64,000 nt of DNA from Protula sp. h YS-2021 (lineage: Eukaryota > Annelida > Polychaeta > Sabellida > Serpulidae): the NCBI GenBank assembly GCA_949752745.1, contig OX457024.1:109358219-109422218 (forward strand), written 5' to 3'. Positions 46,190-58,639 of this stretch are shown piece after piece; the stretch's first letter is position 1, and each line of letters opens with the position of its first letter. The notes under the pieces were generated by a model. The model had not been told where the DNA came from. It was given only the letters and a program-made list of their open reading frames with translations, and made no database searches. The position numbers and the translations under genes were made by a program.

Positions 46190-48333
46190 ATATTGTGAAT
46201 AAGTAAAGTTGTCTTGGTATGTGTGTGCATAGAACCAAAGATTTTGTTTAAACTAGTGAAGAAAATCTGCAATAAACAGTCAAACTCGTACTACCCCGAT
46301 TCCAAAACCGACACTGATCTGGCCAATGAATTCGCTCAATTTTTTCGAGCTAAGATTAAGAACATTAGCATATCTTTTGACACCAGAGTTACCAAAAAGT
46401 TTACTGCCGAGCATCCTTAACATATCACTTCGTTTCCGTCGTTTGCACTGGTCACTGAGGATGATGTCAGGAAATACATCATGAAATCGCCATCTAAATC
46501 GTGCTCCCTTGATTCGATACCTACCTCACTGCTAAAGCAACACGTCGACCAATTTACACAGTGATAACTGCTATTGTCAACAAGTCACTATCAGAAGGTC
46601 ACGTGCCCTCAGCGTTCAAACAGGCGTTGGTAACACCCGTCCCGAAAAACCGGATATACGTGAATTTAAAAACTTTCGACCAATATCCAACTTGACTTAT
46701 ATATCAAAAATAATCGAAAGGATAGTCGTGGACCAATTAACCATATACTGTGAAAAATCCAACCTCGATGAGCCGCTGCAATCAGCCTACAGGCGTGGAC
46801 ACAGTACAGAAACTGCCCTCTTAAAAGTGACAAATGATGTACTTTCTAACATGGATAAACAACAAGTGACCTTGCTGATGTTCCTGGATCTCAGTGCCGC
46901 ATTCGACACGATTCCACACGAACTATTCTTGGCACGCTTGCGCGATTCCTTTGGTTCCAGTCCTATTTCGAAGGCCGCACCCAACAGATACAGATTAACC
47001 GAGCCCTCTCACAACCACAGGCACTTGATACGGGTATGCCTCAAGGATCAACACTTGGTCCTTGGGGCTACACAAGATACACCAAACCACTGGCAGGTAT
47101 TATTCAGTCGTTATTGTTTTTGTTCCACATGTTCGGTGATGACACACAGCTGTACAAAAGTGTGAATCCTAACTCCATAGCTGCACAAAATGCAACCAAA
47201 TCACAGCTTGAAGATTGTATCTTTGAAATATCCAAATGGATGACGGTGAATCGACTGAAACTGAACGGTGACAAAACAGAATTTATGATTTTAGGAACAA
47301 AGTGCCAAACAGATAAGATCAGGTTTAACTCAATATCTGTTGACGGAGAAGGTATTTTAGCAAGTTCGTACGTTCGTGATTTGGGCGTCCTCCTAGACCC
47401 TGAACTCAAAATGACCAATCAAGTAAACCGACTTGTGAAGATCTGCTACTGCAATATTCGAGAGATTTGGTCCATCCGTAAATATTTAACTCGTGATACT
47501 ACACGCACGCTGGTGCAGTCCATGGTCACATCACACATTGATTACTGCAATGGTTTCCTGTATGGCATGCCTGAATACCTATTAAACAAGCTACAAAGGG
47601 TCCAGAATGCTGCAGCACGGCTCATCCTCGGTCTCAAACGATATGATCACATCGCGGGAGGGCTTAAATTTCTTCATTGGTTGCCAATACGCTATCGGAT
47701 CCTGTATAAAATTGCCACGATAACCTTCAAAGCAATTCACCATGGCTCTCCTGAATATATTCGGAACCTACTTGTGCTACGTAATTCAAACCGAACAAGA
47801 TCTACCCGTCCATCCAAGGATAATATGTTGCTTAAAAAGCCGAAAACTAGTCTGAAATCAGGTGGTGATCGATCGTTTGCTGCTGCAGTTCCTGCTGTAT
47901 GGAATAGTCTCCCGGAATACCTCAGAACAATGCCGACTATTGACACCTTCAAGAAACATCTCAAGACACTATTTTGAATTAGCCTTTCCAGATTCTTAGG
48001 CACAGTTTTAAAACGTCTTTTATTGGTTCGGACACGTTTTTCTTTTCATCAGTATTAGTAACTTAACTCTAGTCAATGCCAAACTAAATGCCTGCTCTAC
48101 TGCCAGATCTTACTTTTTAAGCAATATCTATATTTGCATTTTACTCATATTTATTTATTTGTATCTTTTTTATTTATTTATTTATTTATTTTTTATTTAT
48201 TTATAAATATTTATAATATATTTTAGTGTAGCAATATCTCCCTTAGGCTCTATGTGAAGCGCTTAGAGCATTCAATATGAATTAGCGCTATATAAGAGTT
48301 GAGATAATAATAATAATAATAATAATAATAATA
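46190..48333 (+). pseudogene. CR1-like LINE relic (5'-truncated, frameshifted)
   Basis: Three frames: 46,214-46,420 (linker before RT, SDTDLANEFAQFF-type), 46,660-46,990 (YISKIIERIVVDQL, QSAYRRGHSTETALL, DLSAAFDTI), and 47,036-47,977 (MPQGSTLGP, FGDDTQLYKSVN, LNGDKTEFMILG, RDLGVLLDPELKM, LPIRYRILYKI, FKKHLKTLF). This is the RT order of CR1/L2-type LINEs. The catalytic FADD-type motif reads FGDD, and sequence between GSTLGP and the catalytic block is shortened. The 3' end is an (ATA)n-type tail at 48,305-48,333. Endonuclease is absent. The element is flanked by a 28-bp direct repeat (46,122-46,149 and 48,369-48,396). Confidence 0.9.
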
Positions 48334-50519
48334 GATGTGTGAAAAAATAAATCACGTGACTTATCACGTGACTTATGACGTCATTTTCACGTCATCTTCA
48401 CGGCATTATGACTTCGTCCCAACACACGCGCGCTCTGTCCTAAAAACTGGTCCAGAAACCCCATGCCGGTTCTGCGCTACCTATGAAGTCAGGGTGACGT
48501 CACTTCCTGGCGCAGAACCACTCTTTTTACCCTACTCTCAACACTTCACAAGTACATCGAGGTTGTTTTTGGGCTGTTGCGGCACACGGCCTTTTCAGGG
48601 TTCTTGTATCTGTTTATGGGAATTGTTTAAGCCTAATTGTAATTACCGGAACCCTGGTGCCCAAGATACCAGAATTTTAGTTCATGCACTAAGCTTTTCT
48701 ATTTGCTCAAGCACCAAGGTGTTTACTGCCTAGTGCCCCTATAGCACCGGTGAAAAGTTATGCAAGTGGCAACATCAACGCTTTAACTTATAACAAAATA
48801 TAAATTAATTTATGAAACCACTAGGTAAAGCATATTGGGTCAACTTCATATGCTCTGAGGCACGAATCCTGCATACCAGTTCCTACTATTCAAACATTTA
48901 CAGAAAGTTCATGCCCATACACCCTTTTGTAAATAAGGCACAATTTTTAGTGAGCTGTATGTCTTTTATTTTGTAACGCACGTCGCAAATGCTGGATTAT
49001 TTGCGGTTATATTGTTTTACGTGTTTTTGAACGTTTATCACGTCGCTCACCAAAACAGTTCAGCAGATAGAGGATGAAGTGTCGACATGTGTGTCTAAAA
49101 ATGTGTGAATTGTGATCTAGAAATGTCGGATATATATATTTAAGTTTTAAGGCTAAAAGGTACGTTATTTTTATAAGATCCTTAATCGTCTGAAGATTTT
49201 AAAGCTTCTTTTGCGTTTAAATAAAGGTAAATGTCGGTGTTTTAACATCACGGTTTTGCAAACTTTCTTAATGGTTTCAAAGAATGCGTAAAGGGTATAA
49301 ATGGTTTATAAAAGAAAAAAGGTGTTCGCAGTTTTCAAAATGGTAAGGATTGTTTTTTTATCTGTTATAGTTTTCCACGTTGAGTTCAGTTGACCTGAGA
49401 CGTTGAGAGAATAAAGAATAAACGCTTTAAACAAGCCTTTTTGAGTATCTCCGATGTGACTTCAAGGCGCTTTACACGATGCGTGTTGAATGCCTCCGAT
49501 ACGACATCAAAGGACAGGCTGTATCCTCAAAATACCTTCGAAGAAAAATCAAGGGAGCGGCGGTATCCAGGCACTCCAGACGTTTCAGGAATTAGGTCAC
49601 GTGCGTGTTAATGAAACAAACGCAAACCTGCTACCACCCTATTCGGCAGCAATGAGCAGCTCAAAGAACCACCATTGAAAAACACGTAAAATAATATCAC
49701 CGCAAATAATCCAGCGTTTGCGACGTGCGTTACATATTTTTACATATATTGGCTGAGGGCTTAAAAGAGGATGACCTCCACAGTAAGTGGACAATGGCAA
49801 AACAGTTTGTCTTGAACCAAGGATACCCACGCGACAACACAGGTTTGTTTCCATAAAAGTTTTTTACATAAAAGTTATTTAGTAAAATTCCTTTATTCTT
49901 TTATCAGTGTTTCTCAATCTCAGTGTGTCAGTCTAGCTAAAGAATTGCTATGGCGCGACATAATCTTGTCGCCAGTTAACGCAGGACCCGTATGAGGAGG
50001 TTTGCTTAAAACTGTTTTTAAAAGATTATAAGCGCTACTGACAACATTTTAAATTGTACTGACCAGGTTTTAAACGTAACCTATCCTCATTTTTAGCGAA
50101 CCTGTGGTCACTTATGTACAAGTGTCATAAAGAAGAATAACCGAATCTTATAAAACTCGCAGTACTCGCACTAACCTTGCCGCTTCACACTGCGGATGTT
50201 CGCTGTTTTTCTCCACTTTCCAGAAAATGTAATATCCAATATATTTCCTAATATACAAAATATCCAGAGTTTATTCAAGTCAAGTGTACCACTATTGACC
50301 ACTGATTGTCACTATAACTTCTTTTTAATAGAATAACTTATACTTACTAAAACACGCGGCAAAATGCAATAGAAGTGACGTCTCGGCAGATCTTTCGCGC
50401 ATGGCCATCAAAATGTTTTTGTTTTGATATTGTGTTTTTGTTTTGATTTTCGACAAATCAAATCGAAGCGCGTGTAATTTGTCAGGAAAGTTGAATTTAC
50501 GGGCCAAGAATTAAAACAA
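48334..50519. other. Unassigned; weak coding-like stretches
   Basis: 48,365-48,545 continues the CRE-rich sequence (GTGACGTCAC at 48,496). A frame at 49,490-49,678 and one at 49,757-49,846 (EDDLHSKWTMAKQFVLNQGY) look more coding-like than the background, but neither has convincing splice sites or a family. Confidence 0.35.
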
Positions 50520-50923
50520 AAAGACTTTTTTTGTCTATCCTTCATGAAACTTTGCCATATGATAGAGTAGGCTTCCCTAAGTATGTGACAAATTTTAGTT
50601 TGCCCATATACAGCCGATTTTGTCAAAAAAATGACAATAACATATAGTCTCCCTAAGTGGTATTTGATATACTTGTGAAATATACAAGGGGTTGACTTTA
50701 GGGCAACTTTTCGAATTTGTTTTTCAGTCATAATTTTTTATTTTGTTCGTGTTTTATACACATTATGCTTTAGTTTAGTGTCCGTCTAAAAAATGTAAGA
50801 AGAATTGGCTACTTCTGAGTTTTCTAGAGGCCTTAGAAATAAAGAGACCTGTTTTTGTCTCCGAATTTTTTCTGTATCCATAAACCTTATAAATCAGCAC
50901 GTGAGGTCTTTTTAAGTATGACG

Positions 50924-51018
<95 letters not shown>

Positions 51019-51235
51019 ATGTCTTGCAAAATAGATTTTTAGATGGCTTTTTGTAGAACGCGCTGAAATTGCAAACATTGTAATAGTTTTCTTTTTGAAG
51101 TGCTTGTGTTTGATCCTGTAAAAATTGTCAGTCAGGTTTGTTTCTGATTTATTAGGATAAAAAATAGAAATAAAATAACGAAAAGGTGGTAAAATTAGTT
51201 GGAGGTTAACAAATTTTTTTTTAATTGTGAACAAA
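50520..51235. repeat. CTCCCTAAG-containing block with a long (TA)n tract
   Basis: (TA)n from 50,924 to 51,014. TTCCCTAAGTATGTGAC near 50,575, TCTCCCTAAGTGGT near 50,650 and AAAGAGACC/GTCTCC near 50,845 recall the 9.4-10.8 kb block. Confidence 0.5.
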
Positions 51236-51723
51236 ATTGTTTTATTGGATACTTGTGAATACTTTGTATATCACTGGGATTATACTAAACATTTAAGTAT
51301 CGACGAACGAGTTCTATACACATTGCCCGTTAACATACTTTATCACCTTTACCATCCATTTTGGTAAGTGTGCACTAGATTTAAACTTGAAATGATCATC
51401 ATTTTGCTCCAAGAATACAAGCCACAAATCTTTGACACAAAAGCCATCTTTCATTTTCAGGTCCATAAATATCATGGTGCCCTCTTCTGGTGTATCTGTA
51501 GTTTATTTTCGTGTGCTACAAGGCACCCTGTTAATTTGACGGTTTCGAAGACAAAGTCAATGCACCCTTATAACATACTACTGAAATTCGTTGATTGCGT
51601 GTTACTATGATGATTTGTTACAATAAAAGGCTCACAAAGACATAACGTGTTTGTATTCTTTCACAAACATGACTTTAGCATAGCTTGGAGGTCGGTTACT
51701 GACGTAGCTGACAATATCAGCTG

Positions 51724-51954
51724 ATGGCTTTTGATTTGAGTAAATTAGTGTCAACACCTGAAGACCACAGGTTTGAGGTTCGGTGTGAGTTAAATAACTA
51801 CTCTACTCTGTATGAAATTGAACAAGCTTGGACGCAAACCAATCCGTATGGAAGTGAAGTTTTTAGGGATTTCTTGGATTGGCTTGGGAGTAAAGAATGT
51901 ATTTCATTCTTTTTTAACCTTAATCTAAAAATTTCACTATCTTACCCAAACTAA
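51724..51954 (+). other. Orphan open frame, 76 codons
   Basis: ATG-started frame with ordinary amino-acid composition (MAFDLSKLVSTPEDHRFEVR, YEIEQAWTQTNPYGSEVF, FLDWLG). A donor-like GGGA|GTAAAG occurs at 51,891, after which the frame becomes low in complexity. It could be a first exon; the family is not recognised. Confidence 0.3.
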
Positions 51955-52014
51955 AATTGTTATTGTTAAAATTGCTTTCATTTCGTTGCAAATTTCATTT
52001 GTTGAGAATGACTT

Positions 52015-52593
52015 CTCAGTTAACATTACGACGTCAATCGAAGACGATTTCATATGGCGATGTCAATGAATCTGATTGTAATCATAAATTGCTTGGGACT
52101 ATAGATAAACTTCCAACTAACGTCTTTGATAAAACGTTGAGTAAACGTTGGATAATCCATGATTTGACACGCTGCATTTGGTTGAAACCGAAACCTCTCT
52201 TTCTCCAACGCCTAATCATCATCTTTAGCACAACGTCTACAACGTTTTCTATAGATGTCGAATAAACTAAGTTGTACAGAGACATAACCAAACAATAGCC
52301 TCATCAATTTGCCTGCCGTCGGAAATGAAAGTCACGCCATGGAATCCATTTATATGAGGACGTAAATATGGGAATTTTATGTGCACGCAAGTTTATCCAT
52401 GAAAATTGACTTCATTCATATCCAAGAGTATGGGCATCTTGCGTAAGGGTTAACACGAGTTTTAGACTAATATTTTCCTGACGTCTATACAACGTTGACA
52501 GGCAGACGTTATTTTGTCTTCCATAATCAACCGAAATCCGACGTTGAGCCGACCTCTGTCCAACGTTGGTGGAACGCCACAATGTTTATTGGG
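52015..52593 (+). mobile_element. CAACGTT-family MITE, copy B
   Basis: Left end CTCAGTTAACATTACGACG and right end CACAATGTTTATTGGG are diverged versions of the ends of copy A at 54,952-55,811. 52,460-52,593 aligns closely with 55,660-55,811 (ATTAATATTTTCC.GA.GTCTATACAACG). Rich in CAACGTT, GACGTC and ACGTTG. Confidence 0.75.
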
Positions 52594-53806
52594 TTATGTG
52601 ATGTGATATGTGAAAATGGGGATTCGAGGGAAACACATGTTTCCTATTGCAGCCAGGCCTCATCCACAAAACACGCAAGCAGGGAAGGATTGGGTTTGCC
52701 TATTCTTTTGCGCATTAGTTCAGTTAATTCATTGTTTTCAAGAGTTAATTTGACATAAGGTTTCTAAAATATTGAAGATTTTTTTTCCGTCTCTCTCACT
52801 TATTTGTAATTATTTATGGCATTGTCAGTTTAGCGAGTCATAATTCGATTGTGAGATATTTTATGACGTATCAATTGCACACTGTAGGCGTGTATACATG
52901 GACACTGCGTCGCCGCGGATGCACTTGTGATAACACTTTTAACCTCAAATATAAGTTTATTGTCATAGACATACGATTCTCGCTATCTCGCTGAGAGGAG
53001 CGATCTTTAATCCGCTTATCGTGAAGTGTTCGTCCCGGAGGCCATTGCTTAACTTCTCTAGAGCCTGTAAACACAGTGAAACCTGCACTTAATTGTCTTT
53101 GCGTGGGAGACATACCGCTATATAACGAAGCAGCCCTATTACATATGATATATGATATATATATATAAATATTCTATAAGATTATTCCATGGTGTTAATA
53201 TTAATTTATTTATTAAGTACAACAATTGTTATTTAAAAAACGTGTGATTTATGCATAAATGTTGTACATATTTAAATCTGATATTCTCATGTAACACGAC
53301 ATTGACCATTTTAAAACGTTTGCAATATTTTCAAAGCGACGTGATTTATTTAAGGCAAAAATTTTCCATTTGCATCTATCAGAACCCAAATATAAAATAC
53401 ACAGAAGCGGGAGACTGTAGAAATGTTTTACTGTACCATCTACGGAATGGTTAAGAAATAGTTAAACCGTACCACTTTCAGATATAAAATGACATATACT
53501 GTACACGACATGATAACGTGTTTTTGGGTGGGCTGAGGTGTAATCAACACTAACCAAATTAATTGATTGGTTTTTTAATTAAAGTGCATACAGTGGTTGC
53601 AGCGTTATGACATCAGAATCATGATAGCTCGGGGCATTTCGTAAAACAGTGTTGCTCAGCAAGATTCGTTTTGAAGCAAGTGTTCATATGTTGGATCATC
53701 TGTGCACCTATCCAGAACAAATATGGATCAACACGAGGAACAGCATTGGATAAAGAACTACAAATACGACCATTCGTCTTGTGAGTATCGGCTATGACTG
53801 GCGGAA
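52594..53806. other. Unassigned
   Basis: AT-rich with a short (AT)n tract at 53,143-53,166. Nothing recognised. Confidence 0.4.
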
Positions 53807-53985
53807 GCCAGGCGGTCACCCATCCAAGTACTAACCGCACCCGACGCTGCTTAACTCTGTAATAGAGGCAAACGTTTTAAGCTTATCGCTAAGAACTCCA
53901 GGCAGCGGTCACCCATCCAAGTACTAACCGCACCCGACGCTGCTTAACTTCATCATAGAGGCAAACGTTCTAAGCTTATCGCTAT
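53807..53985 (-). repeat. 5S-rRNA-derived tandem repeat, 2 x ~93 bp
   Basis: On the minus strand both units contain GTTAAGCAGCGTCGGGTGCG followed by GTTAGTACTTGGATGGGTGA and CCGC. This is the 5S rRNA segment with its internal Pol III control elements (box A, intermediate element, box C). The first ~45 bases of 5S are replaced by AGCGATAAGCTTAGAACG and GTTTGCCTCTAT, and the 3' end diverges after CCGCCTGG. So these are 5S-derived SINE heads or pseudogenes, not functional 5S genes. Confidence 0.8.
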
Positions 53986-54262
53986 ACGCTCGAACCGGTA
54001 GTTAACTCCGCTTCACATTCCTGACATTTAGCAACTTTCTTCTCGGACAGAGGTGTCTTAATAATGGCTCCATTATTATTTAACCCTTCCCGTCGCCGCC
54101 CCCCCCCCCGCACCCCGCCCTCACCCTTTACACTTAAAGTCGATAATTTCTCCCTTCAATTAAGTTTTTTTAAGAAATAAAGACGGCCCTTACGTCACAG
54201 TGACATAGCTCTTTGGTGTCCTTTATTTCGGTACTGCCGATTGCAGGAGTACTCACGTCGTC

Positions 54263-54690
54263 TTAAGACGGATTTCTTGTTACGAATTTCTTAACACGGA
54301 TTCCTTATTTCTTAAAACGGATTTTAATACAGTTTCTCAACATGGATTTCCTTGTACTAATTTCTTAATACAATTTCTTAACGCGGATTTCTTTATACGG
54401 ATTTTATTCACTGCGGATTTTTCCATGCGTTTTTCTTGATAATGCGGGTTGGAATTTTGTTGTACGTGTACCTTAATATGGATTTGTAATTCGGATTTGT
54501 AATTCGGATTTGTAATTCGGCTTTATAATTCGGATTTGTTAAAAAGATTTCTTAATACGGCTTCTCGAAACAAATTTTGATATGGATTTTTAATGTGTAC
54601 TTCTTAATACGCAATTTGTTTATACAGATTTCTTAATACGGATATCTTCATACGGATATCCTGATAACGATTTTTTTTGTACGGTCCCTT
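54263..54690. repeat. Minisatellite around TTCTTAATACGGATT
   Basis: Some 20 degenerate units of 15-22 bp; sub-array TTGTAATTCGGATTTG near 54,484-54,535. Confidence 0.85.
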
Positions 54691-54951
54691 TCTTACATTA
54701 CCATATTTACCTTCATCTGACATTTTGATCACTTAGTTCTGATTCACTATAAGTAGACTTGAGCTCTCTAATTGTCTGTAACTGATACTCGCTGTTTCTC
54801 CATCACACCTCCCACTTTAAACCCACGCGACCCGTCCCCCTCCACCCCCTCCCCCTTACCCCCCCCTCCCCCGCCCCAGACACCAGTCTGGAGGTGTAAT
54901 CGGCTTTCTATCACATCAGATATCTTCAGTTTTTAATGAGATTTGGCCATG

Positions 54952-55811
54952 CCCAGTAAACATTCAAACGTCCCTTCGACGTTCGTTTGAGGTTGAGACG
55001 TCGATCAAATGTTAACTCTGGTTGTAGTTTGGTTGTGATTGTCGCCACAACAGATCAACATCTTACCTCAGTCTTTGACTCGACATTGGATAGCTAATGT
55101 TGTTTAGACGTGGATTTTGGTCGCAACTTTCTCCAACATTTAATCAACTTTTTCAATGAACGGTGAATAGACGTCGGAATATCGACTTTTTATAGGCGTC
55201 GGACTCACAACCAAAGCAATCTCATTGTATTATCGCTCACCGGAAATAGTAGCCATCTGAGATCACGTCGAAAATCACGAGAACGTAAAATATGAGAATA
55301 TAAACAACACGCAACTTTTTCCCCCAACCACTTTTGAAAAAAAGATATTCAAGGAAATACAATTCTTACGTACCCTGCGTGACCGGATGACCCAAGAGTG
55401 GGATTGCTGTGGGAGAGAAGTGCATCGGAATATAAACGTATAACCGACATATAGCCGACGGTTGGTAATACGTCGGATATGCGTCGCATATATACATAAA
55501 AAACTTCGTCGGAAAATATGCGAATAAACGGCTAATAAACGATGAGCAAAACAGAAAAAATATGCGTATTTCCGACGTATGTTGCCGATATTGCCAACGC
55601 ATTATTTTTAGAATTTGTAGGGGAGAGAAGTCACCACATTAGGTCTGTTTCTGTTTTAAATCTGTCAATTCTAGATTAATATTTTCCCGATGTCTATACA
55701 ACGACGAGACTTAGACGTTGTTTCGACTTCCATTTGCAACCAAAAAAACTGACGTTGATCCGACGTGCGACGTCTGCCCAACGTTGCTGAGACCTCGCAA
55801 TGTTTACTGGG
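54952..55811 (+). mobile_element. CAACGTT-family MITE, copy A (complete)
   Basis: Starts CCCAGTAAACATTCAAACG and ends CGCAATGTTTACTGGG, giving a 13-bp terminal inverted repeat CCCAGTAAACATT. The interior is dense in ACGTCG, CGACGTT and CAACGTT words spread over 860 bp with no coding frame. No target duplication could be fixed. Confidence 0.8.
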
Positions 55812-55969
55812 GGACAGGTGGGAAATTGAGTCAGTGAAGAGGCACCGTAAGCCGATACCCCCCAGCAACAATTCTGTTGTGAGCTATAGTGTACCGCTAA
55901 TCAGTATATGTGTCATCTGCTAGAAAAGGAAAGTACAATGTAGTATGCGTGCACATTCTGCCACTCACC

Positions 55970-56150
55970 CCCCCCCCCCCAAAAAAAAAAAAAAATCCCC
56001 CCCCCTTCTCCTCGTTTTTTTTTCTTTCTTTTATTTTTTTCTTTTCTCTTCTTTCTTTTTTTTTTGTTTGTTTTTTGTTTTGTTGGTACGCATGGTAACA
56101 CATGATGTCAAGCCCCCCTACGCCCCCCCCCCCCAAAAAAAAACCCTGAG
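55970..56150. repeat. Poly-C/poly-A and poly-T simple sequence
   Basis: C11-A15-C9 at 55,970-56,005, a T-rich tract, then C12-A9 at 56,124-56,145. Frames across it on both strands are artefacts. Confidence 0.9.
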
Positions 56151-58093
56151 ATGCCGTTGGTATAATTTGTGATGAGAAACAAAAATAGTTCACAAAGGCA
56201 GGTTTAGTATGGCATCATAGGAAGAGAGTTGTTGTAATGTCTGCTGATAATCAAATCCATTACTGGTGTGTGGGAAGGGTTGGGGAGGGGGAACGGGCAG
56301 GGGGACGAGGGAGGAGCTTGGTGGTAACCTTTGATAATTTTATTTCAGCACAAGACAAGATGCTTATTTGTGGATTCACAATGGCAGAGGAGAAAAAAGT
56401 TAGGATTCTGCTTATAACCAAAGTCATTACTTCATCTGTCACCGATGTGTACGTGTGGAGCAGGAGGGGAGGGTGGAGGGGTCTGGGGCGTGGGGGGCTG
56501 GGATGGTGGGGGTGGGATGGGAGAGGTAGAGAGTAAGGGTCCTGCTGATAAGCAAATCCGTTACTGCGTCTAACACCGGTGTGCGTGTGGGGGGGGGCGG
56601 CAGGGGGGAGGGGGGTCCTGATTGGCGGTTGGATGGGAGATGTAGCGGGTTAGGGTTCTCTCGGTCGCTTTGTTCACTTACCAGTTATTTTGGAGACATC
56701 TCGCTGAGGCAATAAATCCTTTTTTTTTTGCTACACAATTGCGCTGTGATTGGTACATTATTTCTGTATTATATTTCTCAACCAACCCCCCCCCCCCCTT
56801 GACATCCCCCTCTGTTTGACACCCCACCCCCTCCCGCATTCCACCAAAACCGTAACTGCCACTATCTAGGGACAACTGATCAAGTGACATTTGATCTAAA
56901 TGGACCAGAAGGTGACAACTGACGTAAACACTCACATATCGTAGATTCGGGAAAATACTGGATCAAGTTCAAAATATACCCCGGCCGTAATTAGCTTTAA
57001 AAATTGTGCCTTTTTTGTTATTAATTAAAAAAAAAAATAGAAAGAGTGGAGTTCTTCACTCTGCGTTTGGATAAAAAAACAGGGTGTTATTTCAAAATTA
57101 GCACTCCGCATTTAGGGGTCATTTCAAAAGGTTATGGAGACGCATGGTAACCAGTTGGTACGGCAGTGGGCCTCCTCGGCCCAACCCCTCCTTCCCCCAC
57201 CGCCCCAAGTTTGCACAACCCATAAACACGAGTGCGCGTCAATATCATGCAAGTTACACGCGACGGTTGACAACTGACAAATTCCCGCCTAATCTACTTC
57301 CGTCGATAAAGCACCCAGCTACTCGCCCCTGGTGTAGCATAAAACATCCATTGATGGCAGTTTTTTTTTATACATATATATGGCCTATTGTGCACCCGTC
57401 GCCCCTGGGTATGTATACATTAGGTAAAAAAGACCTAACGTTATGTTGTGACGAGTCACAGAATTGCGAGTCAAGCATCAATCGATGAGAAAAGATGCAA
57501 TCACGCTGTGAATTACAGGCCTCTCAAATCGCCGTGGAGGAAAAGGAGCAATCAGAAATTTGTTTCTCTTGGGGAGGGGGAGGGGGTGGGGTGAGGGGGT
57601 GAGGAAGGAGGGGGCGCTTGTGTAAGTCTAGCTGCGTATTGATTTGTAAAGCCTGCAAATATCGGCTCTTGTTTAAAACGAAAATCCGCCCTAGCCATTT
57701 TGTAATTTAACGTGTTGAATGACACATATCTGTAACGGTTGGGATATGCGGCATAATAAACTGCTAAGTGGATATGAACACTGGTATTTTTTATATTTTA
57801 CGTTTGACTCAGAACATTCACTCAATGACTGAAAAATTGTGAATTAAATTTCACCTCAAACAGATGAAACTGTAGTTTGGTACTAGAGCCATAATTCCCT
57901 AAAATGGAGAAGGATGGAGCTGTTATGATACGGATAATGATAGATTATCAGTAATGAATGTGCAACAATAGCCCTAGATCTTATATTAAGAAGCTATTAG
58001 ATTATCATTTTTGTTGAATTGCAATTGCTGGAAGATTCGCTTGAAAATCATAACAAAACAAGACCATTTCTACGCAATAGATGTGAACATTCG
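56151..58093. other. Non-coding, G- or C-rich tracts
   Basis: G-rich at 56,270-56,320, 56,455-56,530, 56,585-56,640 and 57,570-57,615; C-rich at 56,785-56,840. 56,230-56,550 contains a two-fold repeat (TGCTGATAA.CAAATCC.TTACTG). No gene recognised. Confidence 0.5.
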
Positions 58094-58262
58094 CAGTAAA
58101 CAGCGAGACGTTCGTAGACGTTGTACAGACGTCGCTCCCGACGTTGGATTGAATACAGGGTTTTGGTTGATTATGAAATTCGAAACAACGTTTGCTTGTC
58201 GACGTTGGATAGACGTTGATTATTAGACGTCTAATCAACGTTATGAACAAATTACTACTGGA
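58094..58262. mobile_element. CAACGTT-family MITE, copy C (short)
   Basis: Starts GCAGTAAACAGCGAGACGTT and contains GACGTTGGATAGACGTTG and TTAGACGTCTAATCAACGTT; a decayed TTACTACTGG closes it. It carries one intact AGACGTCT palindrome. Confidence 0.6.
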
Positions 58263-58639
58263 AGTTGAAATAGCTTCTGTGTCCCAAACTTTGTACATAT
58301 GTTGTAAGGGTGATGGGAGAGTGGCATAGTAAAGACATCAGGAACTAGGAATTTATGGAATTACATAGTGCCGTGGTCAGCCGCCCGTCACACTGACCCC
58401 CCCCCCCCCCCACCGTCCTCCCCCCCCTTCGTCCCAACACACACCCTATGGTCATCCGGTAAAACAGGATATACATGAAGGCAATTATCATAAATCTTTG
58501 TTTAAAACTAGAAGGGATTTTTTTCTTTTTTCTGTCCTTAATTTTCGAAGTGACCCTGTCATGGCTTTTTTTCTGTGATCGATAACATGAGCTGGTTGTT
58601 TGATTGTGACCCCGTGTCTGCACCATGTCTATTTACCGA

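Noticed and set aside
55897..56193. Lys/Pro/Phe-rich frames
   Set aside because: Poly-C, poly-A and poly-T simple sequence.
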